Assembly: GCF_002222635.1 (NCBI RefSeq)
Contig: NZ_CP022417.1
Coordinates: 62,001 to 126,000 of the forward strand
Origin: Pseudosulfitobacter pseudonitzschiae
Lineage (GTDB): Bacteria > Pseudomonadota > Alphaproteobacteria > Rhodobacterales > Rhodobacteraceae
Direction: 5' to 3'
DNA: 64,000 nt
The position numbers and the translations under genes were made by a program. Shown here in pieces: positions 27,569 to 37,536 of this stretch (position 1 is the first letter of the stretch; each line of letters begins with the position of its first letter). The notes under the pieces are model-generated. The model was not told where the DNA came from and did no database searches. It saw only the letters and a program-made list of their open reading frames with translations.

Positions 27569-29799
27569 CCCACGAGACGAACCCGAAAGACAACCGGGGC
27601 CACACAGCCGTTGATGGCGACCACCAGCTTTCTGCCGACGAAGTCGAAGCGCTGGTCCGCGAGTACGATTCAGAATCGAACTTCCGCAAGCTGGTCGGTC
27701 CCACCGCGATGCTGGTCACGGTTGCGTCGGTCGCCCTGTCGCTGTTCCACGTCTATACGGCGGGCTTTGGCCTGCTGAACGAGGTGATGCACCGCACGAT
27801 CCACCTGAGTTTCGTAATGGGCCTGATCTTTCTGGTGTTCCCGCGCAAACGCGCGGTCGCAACGCCGAAAAACTGGATCGAATCCATAATCTTCACCAGC
27901 TTCTACCTTTATATTCTTTATGACATCGCCGTATCGCTGCCCCCAAGCGCGACCAAGATAGTGTTTGTCGGCATTGTGCTGGCGCTGGTTGTCCTGACGC
28001 TGCCGGTCAATCTGAAAAACGCAGATCCCGGCAAGATCGCTGTGCGCGATTGGGTCTTTGCGGCCTTTGGCGCAGGGTTCTCCGCCTATCTGACATTCTT
28101 TTTCAAACACATCTTCATCGACAACGTCGGCAGCCCTCCTGATCCGGTTTATATGATGGGCGTCGTCGCCATCATCATGACGCTAGAAGCGACCCGCCGC
28201 ACAATGGGTCCAATGCTGGCATGGATCGGCATTGGCTGCCTTCTTTATGCGCTGCTTGGCCCCTACCTGCCGGGTATTCTTGCGCATCGGGGCTATTCGA
28301 TCACCCGCATCGTCAACCATCTGTTCATCGGCACCGAAGGCATTTATGGCGTCGCCGTCGGCGTGGTCGCCACCTATGTCTTCCACTTCGTTCTGTTCGG
28401 TATCCTCGCCCAGATGAGCGGTCTGGGTCAGCTGTTCATCGACCTTGCAACCATCATCGCCGGCCGCGCCTCGGGCGGGTCTGCCAAGGTGTCCGTTGTC
28501 TCGTCGGGCTTTTTCGGCATGATTTCGGGCTCGCCCATTGCCAACACGGTAACGACGGGGGCTTTCACGATCCCTTTGATGAAAAAGTCAGGTTTCTCGG
28601 GGCGGTTTGCGGGTGCCGTCGAGGCTTCGGCCTCCTGCGGTGGACAAGTCACCCCGCCCATCATGGGCGCATCGGCCTTTGTGATGACCGAAATGCTGGG
28701 CATCCCCTATAACGAGCTGATCCTGATCGCCATCGTGCCCGCATGTTTCCACTACATCGCGATCCTGCTGATGGTTCACCTCGAAGCCAAGAAACTGGGC
28801 CTCGAAGGACTGTCCAAAGACAAGATTCCGCAGTTTGGCGCAGTGCTGAAAAAATCTTGGCACCTGTTCATCCCGCTGGGCGTGATGGTGGCGATGTTGC
28901 TGATGCAATACACGCCGTTTTTGGCCGCTTTCTGGGGCATCATTCTGACCATTGCCTTCAGCTATGTGCCGCTGGTGATGCGGATGCTGGGCAACACCAG
29001 CATGGATACATCAACCGTTCTGACACCCCCCCGTCTGGTCCGTGGCTTCGAGGATGGTGCCAAATTCGCGTTGGCCATCGGTGCGGCCTGTGCCTGCGTC
29101 GGTTTCTTGTTGGGCATGACCACGCTGACCGGTCTGGGGTTCAAATTCTCGGGTGCGGTGGTGCAACTGGCGCACGATGTGGCGGGGCTGATCATCGGTC
29201 TGGATTTCACCGGCCTGCTGTCTGAAAACGGCATGGCACTGTTCTTTGGCCTGATATTTGTGGCCATCGCCTGCATTATCATGGGCGCGGGTATCCCGAC
29301 CACGCCCACTTACATCATCCTTGCCTCGATCGCAGCACCGGCATTGATGGAATTCGACGTGCCCTTGGTAGCCACCCACTTCTTCGTGTTCTACTTTGGT
29401 GTACTGGCAGATGTAACGCCGCCCGTGGCCTTGGCGGCCTATGCGGCGGCGGGCCTTGCACGATCCGAACCGATGACAACAGGCACAACCGCCTTTCGCC
29501 TGTCGATGGGCAAGGCGCTGGTGCCATTCATGTTCATCTATGCGCCCAGCCTGCTGTTCGTGAACTTCACATGGATCGAATTTATCACCGCACTTCTGTC
29601 CGGTCTGATGGGCATCCTTGCGCTGTCAGCCGCCTATATCGGCTGGTTCCGCCGCGATCTGATGCTGTGGGAAAAGGTGGCGCTGACCCTTGCAGGGTTG
29701 TTGCTGATTTCGACCTTTTGGGCGGCCATCGCCGTGGGTGTCGTCACGCTGCTTTTCGTGCTGTTCCGACCTGGGACACAGGCACGCATGACCACCTGA
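27565..29799 (+). CDS. TRAP transporter permease, fused DctQM type (TAXI-TRAP)
   Basis: From ATG 27565 (M-T-H-E-T-N-P-K-D-N) the product is 744 residues. GAGGAG lies 8-12 bases upstream, and the ATG overlaps the DUF1850 stop. A hydrophilic N-terminus of about 55 residues precedes four DctQ-like helices and a long DctM-like region with about 12 or more helices. Family blocks such as S-G-S-P-I-A-N-T-V-T-T-G (about 320) and G-A-G-I-P-T-T-P-T-Y (about 575) are visible. It should use a Na+ or H+ gradient to import the ligand delivered by the TAXI receptor. Confidence 0.92.
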   Translation: MTHETNPKDNRGHTAVDGDHQLSADEVEALVREYDSESNFRKLVGPTAMLVTVASVALSLFHVYTAGFGLLNEVMHRTIHLSFVMGLIFLVFPRKRAVATPKNWIESIIFTSFYLYILYDIAVSLPPSATKIVFVGIVLALVVLTLPVNLKNADPGKIAVRDWVFAAFGAGFSAYLTFFFKHIFIDNVGSPPDPVYMMGVVAIIMTLEATRRTMGPMLAWIGIGCLLYALLGPYLPGILAHRGYSITRIVNHLFIGTEGIYGVAVGVVATYVFHFVLFGILAQMSGLGQLFIDLATIIAGRASGGSAKVSVVSSGFFGMISGSPIANTVTTGAFTIPLMKKSGFSGRFAGAVEASASCGGQVTPPIMGASAFVMTEMLGIPYNELILIAIVPACFHYIAILLMVHLEAKKLGLEGLSKDKIPQFGAVLKKSWHLFIPLGVMVAMLLMQYTPFLAAFWGIILTIAFSYVPLVMRMLGNTSMDTSTVLTPPRLVRGFEDGAKFALAIGAACACVGFLLGMTTLTGLGFKFSGAVVQLAHDVAGLIIGLDFTGLLSENGMALFFGLIFVAIACIIMGAGIPTTPTYIILASIAAPALMEFDVPLVATHFFVFYFGVLADVTPPVALAAYAAAGLARSEPMTTGTTAFRLSMGKALVPFMFIYAPSLLFVNFTWIEFITALLSGLMGILALSAAYIGWFRRDLMLWEKVALTLAGLLLISTFWAAIAVGVVTLLFVLFRPGTQARMTT

Positions 29800-29815
29800 G
29801 GGCACCACAAGTACG

Positions 29816-29848
29816 GAAAAGGCGACAGTAAAACCTGTCGCCTTTTTT
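29816..29848 (+). terminator. Rho-independent terminator of TAXI-TRAP operon
   Basis: A stem of AAAGGCGACAG pairs with CTGTCGCCTTT around a TAAAAC loop, followed by a run of T. It lies 17 bp after the permease stop. This is the clearest intrinsic terminator in the window. Confidence 0.85.
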
Positions 29849-29912
29849 ATCTTGATCGACTGTCACACAGCGCACCACCCCTGATGAACTTTGCGTCATC
29901 CCAAGTGGCGCA

Positions 29913-30587
29913 TTATTCGGCCAAACTGTTCCGATCTAGGTTTTGGTCCAGCGGATCAAACTTCAGACGGGCGTGAAAGCGGGCACATTCGCTGGTTGTC
30001 GGCGCTGACCCGCAGAATGTTTTTACATACTCTGGAACGCGGGCCATCCTTGTCGCCGTGCTTTCCTGCACCTGCATCGCGATATAGCCGATCTGGGTCA
30101 GATAAACGGTGCGCGCCCGCACATCGGCCTCTTGCTCGGGAACACCAAAACGCAGGAACATCGCGCGAATTGCAGCCAAGCGCCTGTCATCAGCTGCGTT
30201 GATCCGCTCCATCACCAGCTGGGAATGATGCGCCCAACTGCGCACGGCAAAATCCAGCTTGGGGTCAAACAGGTGGGGATCGTGGAACACCACAATAAGA
30301 TTCAGAACAGCCTCTGCCACGGTCTCGGCATAGGCCGTGCACGCATCTACAAAGGCGCCGGTATTCTTTGCCTCCCAATCCTCCAACAAGGCATCAAGCA
30401 ACGCCTCGCGATCCTTGAAAAACCAGTAAAAACTGGTGCGCGACAGCTTTAGCCCCGAGGCCAAAGGCTGGATTTTCACCGCATCCACCCCGTTTTCCAC
30501 AAAGGCTGCCTTGGCCGCGTCCAGCCAGACTTCGCGCGAACCGCGCCAGCCTTTTGCTGTCTGATCGTCTGTTTGCGTATCTTTCAT
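29913..30587 (-). CDS. TetR-family transcriptional regulator
   Basis: A 224-residue regulator with an N-terminal TetR HTH (about 18-64: W-L-D-A-A-K-A-A-F-V-E-N-G-V-D-A-V-K, then L-S-R-T-S-F-Y-W-F-F) and a helical ligand domain. It is divergent from the demethylase/proline-racemase-family operon at 30704, with 116 bp between the starts, and most likely controls that operon and itself. The ligand could be the betaine or N-methylated amino acid degraded by the neighbour (inference). Confidence 0.85.
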   Translation of the reverse strand: MKDTQTDDQTAKGWRGSREVWLDAAKAAFVENGVDAVKIQPLASGLKLSRTSFYWFFKDREALLDALLEDWEAKNTGAFVDACTAYAETVAEAVLNLIVVFHDPHLFDPKLDFAVRSWAHHSQLVMERINAADDRRLAAIRAMFLRFGVPEQEADVRARTVYLTQIGYIAMQVQESTATRMARVPEYVKTFCGSAPTTSECARFHARLKFDPLDQNLDRNSLAE

Positions 30588-30624
30588 GCGCTCAATCTAT
30601 CCCCAATGCGCGGTCCCGACAAAC

Positions 30625-30669
30625 AAAATGTTCACCCACGACTTCGAACTTGACATGTATGAACATTTT
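30625..30669. promoter_or_regulatory. Inverted repeat in tetR/demethylase intergenic region
   Basis: A perfect 10-bp inverted repeat, AAAATGTTCA (30625-30634) and TGAACATTTT (30660-30669), spaced by 25 bp. TTGACA at 30650-30655 lies between the arms and is a candidate -35 for the demethylase operon. The arms are suitable half-sites for the divergent TetR regulator, or two separate operator half-sites. Confidence 0.45.
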
Positions 30670-30703
30670 ATGACGTACTCGCTCAAACGCCAAGGAGATT
30701 CCC

Positions 30704-32740
30704 ATGTCCAACGATCCACTCCTCCAGCCGTACCAACTCAAACATCTGACGCTGAAAAACCGTCTGATGATCACCAGTCACGAACCCGCTTATCCCGAAG
30801 ACGGGATGCCCAAAGAACGCTATCGCGCCTATCACGCCGAACGGGCGCGGGCAGGTGTGGCGCTGACGATGACAGCCGGCTCGGCCTCTGTCGCGCGGGA
30901 CAGCCCACCCGTTTTCAACAACATTCTGGCATGGAAGGACGAAGTGGTCGGCTGGATGAAGCAGCTGACCGACGAATGTCACGATCACGATTGCGCCGTG
31001 ATGATCCAGCTTACGCACCTTGGTCGCCGTACCCGCTGGGACAAGGCCGACTGGCTGCCTGTCGTATCCCCCAGTCACGAGCGTGAGCCCTCGCACAAGG
31101 CGTTCCCGAAAAAAGCCGAGGAATGGGACATCGCGCGTATCATCGAAGACTATGCCGATGCAGCAGAGCGGATGCGCGATGCCGGTCTGGACGGGATCGA
31201 ATTGCAGGCCTACGGGCACCTGATGGATCAGTTCTGGTCGCCGCTGACCAACGATCTTGACGGCCCCTATGGCGGCAGTCTCGACAACCGGCTGCGGTTC
31301 ACCTTTGATACGCTCAAGGCGATCCGCGACCGCGTCGGCCCCGATTTCATCGTCGGTGTGCGCTATACCGGCGACGAGGAACTGACCGGCGGACTGACCA
31401 AAGATGACGGGCTGGAAATTTCGCGCCGCCTGAAAGACAGCGGCATGGTCGATTTCCTGAACGTGGTCAAAGGGCATATCGACACCGACGCAGGTCTGAC
31501 CGACCTGATTCCGGTACAAGGCATGCGATCCGCCCCGCATCTGGATTTTGCCGGAGAGATCAGGGCAGCAACACAGTTCCCAACCTTTCACGCCGCCAAA
31601 ATTCAGGATGTCGCCACCGCACGCCATGCCGTTGCCAGTGGCAAACTGGACATGGTGGGAATGACCCGCGCGCACATGGCCGATCCGCATATCGTGGCAA
31701 AAATCATGCGCGGCGAAGAGGATCGCATTCGCCCCTGCGTCGGTGCGAACTACTGCCTTGACCGCATCTATCAGGGCGGCATGGCCCTGTGCCTACACAA
31801 CGCGGCCACTGGGCGCGAGTTGGAACAACCACACGTGGCGACCAAAGCCGAAAACAAACGACGTGTTGTCATTGTGGGGGCCGGTCCCGCAGGAATGGAA
31901 GCCGCCCGCATTGCTGCAGAACGCGGCCACGAGGTGATCGTGCATGAGGCAGCGAATGATCCGGGCGGGCAGATCCGCCTGACCGCGCAGACCGACCGCC
32001 GCGCCGAGATGATCCTAATCATCCAATGGCGCTTTGAAGAATGCGAAAAGATGGGGGTCACCTTCCGCTTCAATTCTTTTGCGGATGCAGACATGGTTCT
32101 GGCGGATAACCCCGATGTCGTCATTATCGCCACCGGCGGCCTGCCCCATACAGAACTGCTGACCGAGGGCGATGCCCTTGTCGTGTCTGCATGGGATATT
32201 CTGTCGGGCGATGCTCAGCCCGGGGAAAACGTGTTGATCTACGACGATGCCGGTGATTATCCCGCGCTGCAAGCCGCCGAAAAAATCGCCGCAACCGGCG
32301 CTAAAGTAGAAATCATGACCCGCGACCGCATCTTTGCCCCCGAGGTCATGGCGATGTCGCTGACCCCGTCCATGCGCGAATTACAAAAGCGCGACGTGAC
32401 GTTCACCGTCACATGGAAGCTGGACGCCGTGCGCCGCGATGGCAACAAGCTGGTGGCGACCATCGGCAGTGACTATGGCGGTGTCAGCCGCGAACGGCAC
32501 GTCGATCAGGTCATCGTCAACCACGGAACAAGGCCGTTGGATGATCTGTATTTTGACCTGCGCGACGGGTCGTCCAACTTGGGCGAGGTCGACTACGAAG
32601 ATCTGGTCGCAGGGCACCCCCAACAGGTCAACCGCAACGCGCAGGGCAACTATCAGCTGTTTCGCATCGGCGATGCCGTCGCCGCGCGCAACACCCATGC
32701 CGCGATCTATGACGCGCTGCGTCTGGTAAAGGGTCTCTGA
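30704..32740 (+). CDS. TMADH-like flavoprotein, N-methylproline/betaine demethylase family
   Basis: A 678-residue protein built like trimethylamine dehydrogenase and 2,4-dienoyl-CoA reductase. An FMN TIM barrel spans about 1-340 and an FAD/NAD(P) Rossmann region follows from about 385 ([10 protein letters not shown]). The iron-sulfur region is C345-V-G-A-N-Y-C351 and C363, so the second cysteine of the classical C-x-x-C-x-x-C pattern is alanine. The wording of this region ([12 protein letters not shown]) resembles demethylases of N-methylproline, stachydrine or glycine-betaine pathways. AAGGAG lies 7 bases before ATG 30704. The stop overlaps the next start (TGATG), coupling it to the proline-racemase homologue. 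The exact substrate is uncertain. Confidence 0.85.
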   Translation: MSNDPLLQPYQLKHLTLKNRLMITSHEPAYPEDGMPKERYRAYHAERARAGVALTMTAGSASVARDSPPVFNNILAWKDEVVGWMKQLTDECHDHDCAVMIQLTHLGRRTRWDKADWLPVVSPSHEREPSHKAFPKKAEEWDIARIIEDYADAAERMRDAGLDGIELQAYGHLMDQFWSPLTNDLDGPYGGSLDNRLRFTFDTLKAIRDRVGPDFIVGVRYTGDEELTGGLTKDDGLEISRRLKDSGMVDFLNVVKGHIDTDAGLTDLIPVQGMRSAPHLDFAGEIRAATQFPTFHAAKIQDVATARHAVASGKLDMVGMTRAHMADPHIVAKIMRGEEDRIRPCVGANYCLDRIYQGGMALCLHNAATGRELEQPHVATKAENKRRVVIVGAGPAGMEAARIAAERGHEVIVHEAANDPGGQIRLTAQTDRRAEMILIIQWRFEECEKMGVTFRFNSFADADMVLADNPDVVIIATGGLPHTELLTEGDALVVSAWDILSGDAQPGENVLIYDDAGDYPALQAAEKIAATGAKVEIMTRDRIFAPEVMAMSLTPSMRELQKRDVTFTVTWKLDAVRRDGNKLVATIGSDYGGVSRERHVDQVIVNHGTRPLDDLYFDLRDGSSNLGEVDYEDLVAGHPQQVNRNAQGNYQLFRIGDAVAARNTHAAIYDALRLVKGL

Positions 32741-33768
32741 TGCGATCAACCAAGACAATCCACGTCATTTCCGCCCATGCCGAAGGCGAGGTGGGCGACG
32801 TGATCGTGGGCGGCGTTCTGCCCCCGCCGGGCGATACAATCTGGGAGCAAAGCCGCTGGATCGCGCAGAACCAGACCTTGCGCAATTTTGTCCTGAACGA
32901 ACCACGTGGCGGCGTATTTCGCCATGTGAACCTTTTGGTGCCGCCAAAGCACCCGCAGGCACAGGCCGCGTGGATCATCATGGAACCCGAAGACACGCCG
33001 CCCATGTCCGGCTCCAATTCGATCTGCGTCGCCACGGTTCTGCTGGATGCGGGCATTATCCCCATGACAGAACCTGAGACCAATCTTGTGCTTGAGGCTC
33101 CGGGCGGGCTGGTTCGGGTCAGGGCGAACTGCAAAAACGGCAAGGCAGAACGGATATTCGTTCAGAACCTGCCCTCGTTTGCCGCGCGTCTGGATGTGCC
33201 GCTAGAGATAGACGGGCTGGGCACGCTGCGCGTCGATACCGCCTATGGCGGCGACAGTTTCGTCATCGTTGATGCTGCCGCACTTGGCTTTTCACTGACC
33301 GAAACAGAAGCACATGACATCGCCAAACTGGGCGTCAAGATCACCGATGCCGCCAATGCCCGACTGGGGTTTGACCACCCCGACAATCCCGACTGGCGAC
33401 ACATCTCATTTTGCCTGTTTGCCGGACCGCTGACAAAAGGTCCGCAGGGACTGGAGGCAGGGGCCGCCGTCGCAATCCAGCCCGGCAAGGTTGACCGCTC
33501 GCCCACGGGCACCGCGCTTTCAGCGCGTATGGCGGTACTGCACGCACAAGGCGTGATGAAAACGGGCGACCGATTGACCACTCGGTCCCTGATTGGCTCG
33601 ACCTTCTCGGGTCAGATATTGGGTGAAACAACCGTGGGCGGACGCCCCGCGATCCTGCCCGAAATATCGGGGCGTGGCTGGGTCACGGGCATCCACCAAC
33701 ATATGCTTGACCCTTCAGACCCCTGGCCCGAAGGCTACCGGTTGTCGGACACATGGGGCGCCCGATAA
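32740..33768 (+). CDS. Proline racemase-family protein with Ser/Thr in place of both catalytic Cys
   Basis: A 342-residue member of the proline racemase/hydroxyproline epimerase fold. The two catalytic positions are S90 (P-P-M-S-G-S-N) and T256 (D-R-S-P-T-G-T). Racemases and epimerases use Cys/Cys, and trans-3-hydroxyproline dehydratases of the family typically Cys/Thr. A Ser/Thr pair argues against simple racemisation and may mark a dehydratase or another lyase. It is translationally coupled to the demethylase upstream, so a cyclic imino acid produced by demethylation is the likely substrate (inference). Confidence 0.82.
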   Translation: MRSTKTIHVISAHAEGEVGDVIVGGVLPPPGDTIWEQSRWIAQNQTLRNFVLNEPRGGVFRHVNLLVPPKHPQAQAAWIIMEPEDTPPMSGSNSICVATVLLDAGIIPMTEPETNLVLEAPGGLVRVRANCKNGKAERIFVQNLPSFAARLDVPLEIDGLGTLRVDTAYGGDSFVIVDAAALGFSLTETEAHDIAKLGVKITDAANARLGFDHPDNPDWRHISFCLFAGPLTKGPQGLEAGAAVAIQPGKVDRSPTGTALSARMAVLHAQGVMKTGDRLTTRSLIGSTFSGQILGETTVGGRPAILPEISGRGWVTGIHQHMLDPSDPWPEGYRLSDTWGAR

Positions 33769-33816
33769 AACGCATCGCCCCTGCGGCAGCCTATGCTCAA
33801 TACAGACCTTGATCAC

Positions 33817-33833
33817 GAAGGCCGCTGGCCTTC
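33817..33833 (+). terminator. Short hairpin after the proline-racemase homologue
   Basis: GAAGGCC and GGCCTTC form a perfect 7-bp stem with a GCT loop, 49 bp after the stop codon. It lacks a T run, so terminator function is tentative. Confidence 0.4.
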
Positions 33834-33947
33834 TGGACCTTCCCCCCATTGTGGAACAATGTCTCGTTCGATCACAACAACGACTGATTCTCTTTTGCCG
33901 ATCACGTCATGCCTCAACGCTAAAGCTTGGCCGATAGAAGGTGTTCT

Positions 33948-35366
33948 TTGAACTTCGTCGTGTTCTCGAATGGCATTCTGCTGCTCGGGATGGCTGGCAT
34001 CATGGCCGTTGTCGGCGCAGTGTTTCCAGCAACGCGAGAGGTGTTTTTAATCTCTGCCATTGTTGTCGGTCTGATCGGTGCCTTCGCTTCGCTCGCAGTG
34101 TCGCACCGCATGTCGGATTTCCGCAGGCTGCACACATTCCTGCTAACCGGCAGCATCTGGATCACCGGCGCCACCGCAGGGGCCATGCCCCTTTGGCTGT
34201 GGCAACTCGCGCCGATTGACGCATTCTTTGAGGCAATGTCGGGGATCACCACAACCGGCTCGACAGTGATGAGCGGCCTAGACACCACAGAACATGGTAT
34301 TCTGCTCTGGCGTGCGATCCTGCAATGGCTGGGTGGCGTGGGCTTTATCGTGACCGGAATCGCATTTCTGCCTATCCTGCGCGTGGGCGGAATGCAGCTT
34401 TTCCGCACCGAAAGCTCCGAGCGCGGCGAAAAGGAAATGGCCAGCGCCGCACGCTTTGCCGGGGCAACCGTCTGGATTTACCTTTCGCTGACGGGCCTGT
34501 GCTCTGTCGTTTATGCAGTGGGCGGCATGACCTTTTTCGAGGCGATTGCCCATGCCCTCACAACGGTGTCCACTGGCGGATACTCGACGTCGGACGCCTC
34601 TTTCGGCCATTTCGACAGTGGATTTCTGCAATGGTCGGGAACAATCTTCATGACTGCAGGCGCATTGCCTTTTGCGTGGTATATCAAGGTGCTCAACCGG
34701 CGCGACTTTCGCAGCGAACAGGTTCAGGGCATCCTTATCTTCTTTGCGTCAACGATTGCCCTTCTCACACTGTGGCGCATTCTGACGGCGCACACGCCTT
34801 TGTTCGAAACGCTCAGACTTGTTGCTTTCAACGTCGTTTCGGTGGTTACGACAACCGGCTATGCGACAACCGACTACACGATGTGGGGGCCACTCGCAGT
34901 GGCGGCATTTTTCGCTCTGACGGCGGTCGGCGGATGCACAGGCTCCACATCGGGCGGTGCCAAGATGATGCGATGGATCATCGCGATACGTAAAATCCGG
35001 ACCCAGACAAGGAAAGTAAGCGCGCCCTCTGCGGTCATTTTCGCACGTTACGAGGGTAGACCGGTCAATAACGACGTGGTTGGCGGCGTGACAACATTTT
35101 TTGTGTTCTACGCTGCAACGGTTGGGGTTCTGGCCATCGGTCTTGGCCTGTACGATCTGGACCTTGAAACGTCGATCAGCGGCGCACTGACAGCGGTTGC
35201 CAATGTCGGCCCCGGCGTCGGCGCAACAATCGGACCCGCCGGCAATTTTTCCACGCTGCCGGACGGCGCCAAGCTGCTTTTATGCTTTGGCATGTACGTC
35301 GGCAGGCTTGAAATGCTGACCGTCTACGTCCTGCTGACCGCGACCTTCTGGCGGGAAGTCGCGTAA
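33948..35366 (+). CDS. trkH: TrkH-family potassium transporter
   Basis: A 472-residue membrane protein of the TrkH/KtrB superfamily. The start is probably TTG 33948 (M-N-F-V-V-F-S-N-G-I-L-L-L), because GAAGG ends 6 bases upstream and TrkH proteins commonly begin like this; TTG 33927 would add seven residues. Four pore repeats are recognisable by their glycine filters: T-T-T-G-S-T, V-S-T-G-G-Y, T-T-T-G-Y-A and N-V-G-P-G-V-G. It is convergent with ktrB, 19 bp apart, and has no TrkA of its own next to it; the KtrA encoded nearby might serve it. Confidence 0.88.
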   Translation: MNFVVFSNGILLLGMAGIMAVVGAVFPATREVFLISAIVVGLIGAFASLAVSHRMSDFRRLHTFLLTGSIWITGATAGAMPLWLWQLAPIDAFFEAMSGITTTGSTVMSGLDTTEHGILLWRAILQWLGGVGFIVTGIAFLPILRVGGMQLFRTESSERGEKEMASAARFAGATVWIYLSLTGLCSVVYAVGGMTFFEAIAHALTTVSTGGYSTSDASFGHFDSGFLQWSGTIFMTAGALPFAWYIKVLNRRDFRSEQVQGILIFFASTIALLTLWRILTAHTPLFETLRLVAFNVVSVVTTTGYATTDYTMWGPLAVAAFFALTAVGGCTGSTSGGAKMMRWIIAIRKIRTQTRKVSAPSAVIFARYEGRPVNNDVVGGVTTFFVFYAATVGVLAIGLGLYDLDLETSISGALTAVANVGPGVGATIGPAGNFSTLPDGAKLLLCFGMYVGRLEMLTVYVLLTATFWREVA

Positions 35367-35385
35367 AAGAAGCCCCTCGGCGCAA

Positions 35386-36729
35386 TCAGCCCAAGTATAC
35401 CTTGCTGGGTGGATAACCGACCCGCGGCTTTGATCGTGTCGCCAGAAAAAACCCCAGCGTCAACGGGCCAACCCGCCCGATGAACATGACCGCAATAATG
35501 ACAGCCCGCCCAAAACCATCCAGTTCTCCGGTGGCACCGCGCGACAGGCCAACAGTGCCAAATGCCGACGTGACCTCGAACGCCAGATCAAGAAACTCGC
35601 CATCATGCGACGTCGTGATCAGAAAAATCGCCACAAACACGGTCAGTAGACTGACCATTGCCAACGCCAGCACCTTCATCACCTCCTCCGCACCAAGGCT
35701 GCGACCAAACACATGCAACTGCTGACGTCGTTTAAAAAATGCGATGGTGGCCAGCAGCAACACGATAAAGGTGGTCACCTTGATACCTCCGGCCGTCGAA
35801 GTGCTGCCGCCGCCAATTACCATCAGTGACATGAACATCATCGAAGTGCTGTCATGGATGCCGCCAATGTCGACCGTGTTGAAACCGGCGGTGCGCGTTG
35901 TTACCCCTTGAAACCAGCTTGCCCACAGCCTGTCGCCAAGGTTGTCCAGCCCGCCAAGCGTGCGTGGATTCGTCCATTCCAGCGCCGCAAAGGACAGCAC
36001 CGACCACGCGATCAGCGCCAGCGTACCCACCACCATCAGCTTGGTATGTAATGAAAAACCGTGCCAATTTCGCTTTGCATAAAGCTCGGTCACGACGATG
36101 AACCCCAGCCCGCCAAGGATGAAAAGCGCGGGCACCGTGATGTTCACGATCGGATCACCCACCCATTGCGACAGGCTGTCCGGAAACAGCGCAAAGCCCG
36201 CGTTGTTGAACGCCGAAACTGTGTGAAACAAAGCCTGCCAAAGCCCCATCGCCCAACCGAACTGGGGCACAAAAACGACCGATAAAAGCGCAACGCCCAC
36301 CAATTCACATGCCAGAACCGCCTTCAGGATACCACGCACCAACACCAGAAGATCACTGACCGAGGTCTGGTTAAGGTCTTCGCGCAGGAATATCCGTTGC
36401 GACATGCTGACCGGCAGGCCCAGCATCGACAGGACCAGAACAGCAAACGTCATAAGCCCCAGCCCGCCCAACTGGATCAGCACCATCACCACGCCCTGCC
36501 CGAACAGCGTCAACTGGCTGCCAGTGTCGATCACAACAAGGCCGGTCACCGTGACCGCCGAGGCCGCAGTAAAAATCGCATCGGACCACGTGATCGGCTC
36601 GGGTGTGGCGATCGGCAACTTGAGAAGTATTCCCCCCGTCGCAATCAACACCGCGTAAAGCAAAGCGAGGATCGCAGGCGGCGCCACTTGCAGGCGCCCG
36701 CCCCTTCTGGCCCATGCCACCCGTTTCAA
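35386..36729 (-). CDS. ktrB: KtrB-type potassium channel subunit
   Basis: A 447-residue Trk/Ktr membrane subunit with filter regions S-A-V-T-V-T-G-L, S-A-F-N-N-A-G-F, T-T-R-T-A-G-F-N and S-A-F-G-T-V-G-L. These are the KtrB versions of the four P-loops. It follows ktrA by 3 bp, forming the standard two-gene Ktr potassium uptake system. It is a distinct paralogue of the TrkH encoded convergently. Confidence 0.9.
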   Translation of the reverse strand: MKRVAWARRGGRLQVAPPAILALLYAVLIATGGILLKLPIATPEPITWSDAIFTAASAVTVTGLVVIDTGSQLTLFGQGVVMVLIQLGGLGLMTFAVLVLSMLGLPVSMSQRIFLREDLNQTSVSDLLVLVRGILKAVLACELVGVALLSVVFVPQFGWAMGLWQALFHTVSAFNNAGFALFPDSLSQWVGDPIVNITVPALFILGGLGFIVVTELYAKRNWHGFSLHTKLMVVGTLALIAWSVLSFAALEWTNPRTLGGLDNLGDRLWASWFQGVTTRTAGFNTVDIGGIHDSTSMMFMSLMVIGGGSTSTAGGIKVTTFIVLLLATIAFFKRRQQLHVFGRSLGAEEVMKVLALAMVSLLTVFVAIFLITTSHDGEFLDLAFEVTSAFGTVGLSRGATGELDGFGRAVIIAVMFIGRVGPLTLGFFLATRSKPRVGYPPSKVYLG

Positions 36730-36732
36730 GGG

Positions 36733-37398
36733 TCAAAGCCCGTCCGCGAAACGTCGCAGGTTTTCCCGGCGACCAAGCAGCAGCAGCTTATCGTCGGTGC
36801 GCATCTGGGTCGCCCCGGATTCGCAACCGACAAACTCGCTGCCCCGCATCAGACCAAGCGCCCGCAGATCAAAATCATCGGTAAGCCCCACTGCATCCAC
36901 ACGTTTTTCATTCAGACTTTCGGGCACGCGGAAATCAACGACATGGAACCCGTTGCCAAGGCTTACGTAATCACGCACCAGCGGGTTGTGCAGCATCTGC
37001 GCGATGTGCCGTCCGATTTCCTGTTCGGGCTGGATCACACGATCCGCACCCAGCTTGGTCAGGATACGGTGATGGGTCCGGCTCATCGCTTTGACCCATA
37101 CCGTCGGCACGCCCAACAGTTTGACGTTCATGGTGCACAAGATGTTCGCCTCAAGTTCTTCACCGATGGCGACAACGGCCACGTCATAATTGCCCACACC
37201 CGCCTCGCGCAGCGCTTGCTCGTCGCGTCCATCCGCAATAACGGCCTCTGTCAGCGTTTCGGCCACACGCGAGACGTTCCGCTCGACCGTGTCGATGCCC
37301 AGCACATGGTTCCCGAAACGGGCCAGTTCCGAGGCAACGGTCGTGCCAAACGTCCCAAGGCCGATCACGGCAAAGCTTCGGTTCTTGTTTTTGGGCAT
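36733..37398 (-). CDS. ktrA: KtrA-type RCK regulatory subunit of potassium uptake
   Basis: A 221-residue cytoplasmic RCK protein. The N-terminal Rossmann domain begins F-A-V-I-G-L-G-T-F-G-T-T-V-A (residues 9-22) and ends near 135; the RCK_C ligand domain follows (about 140-221). ATG 37398 is chosen because GGAG lies about 8 bases upstream; an upstream in-frame start at 37449 adds an unrelated leader. It gates KtrB in response to nucleotides (family knowledge). First gene of the ktrAB pair. Confidence 0.9.
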   Translation of the reverse strand: MPKNKNRSFAVIGLGTFGTTVASELARFGNHVLGIDTVERNVSRVAETLTEAVIADGRDEQALREAGVGNYDVAVVAIGEELEANILCTMNVKLLGVPTVWVKAMSRTHHRILTKLGADRVIQPEQEIGRHIAQMLHNPLVRDYVSLGNGFHVVDFRVPESLNEKRVDAVGLTDDFDLRALGLMRGSEFVGCESGATQMRTDDKLLLLGRRENLRRFADGL

Positions 37399-37536
37399 AT
37401 TGGTCTCCGATAGACTCGGCACGTTATGCCCGACGCCAGACGCAGTCAATCAATCCTGATTGTTCATGTCGCTAACGGATTTTATCGGGTCTGTGATCCG
37501 CAACAGATCCCCTAAGAGACTGGAAACATACGTAAC

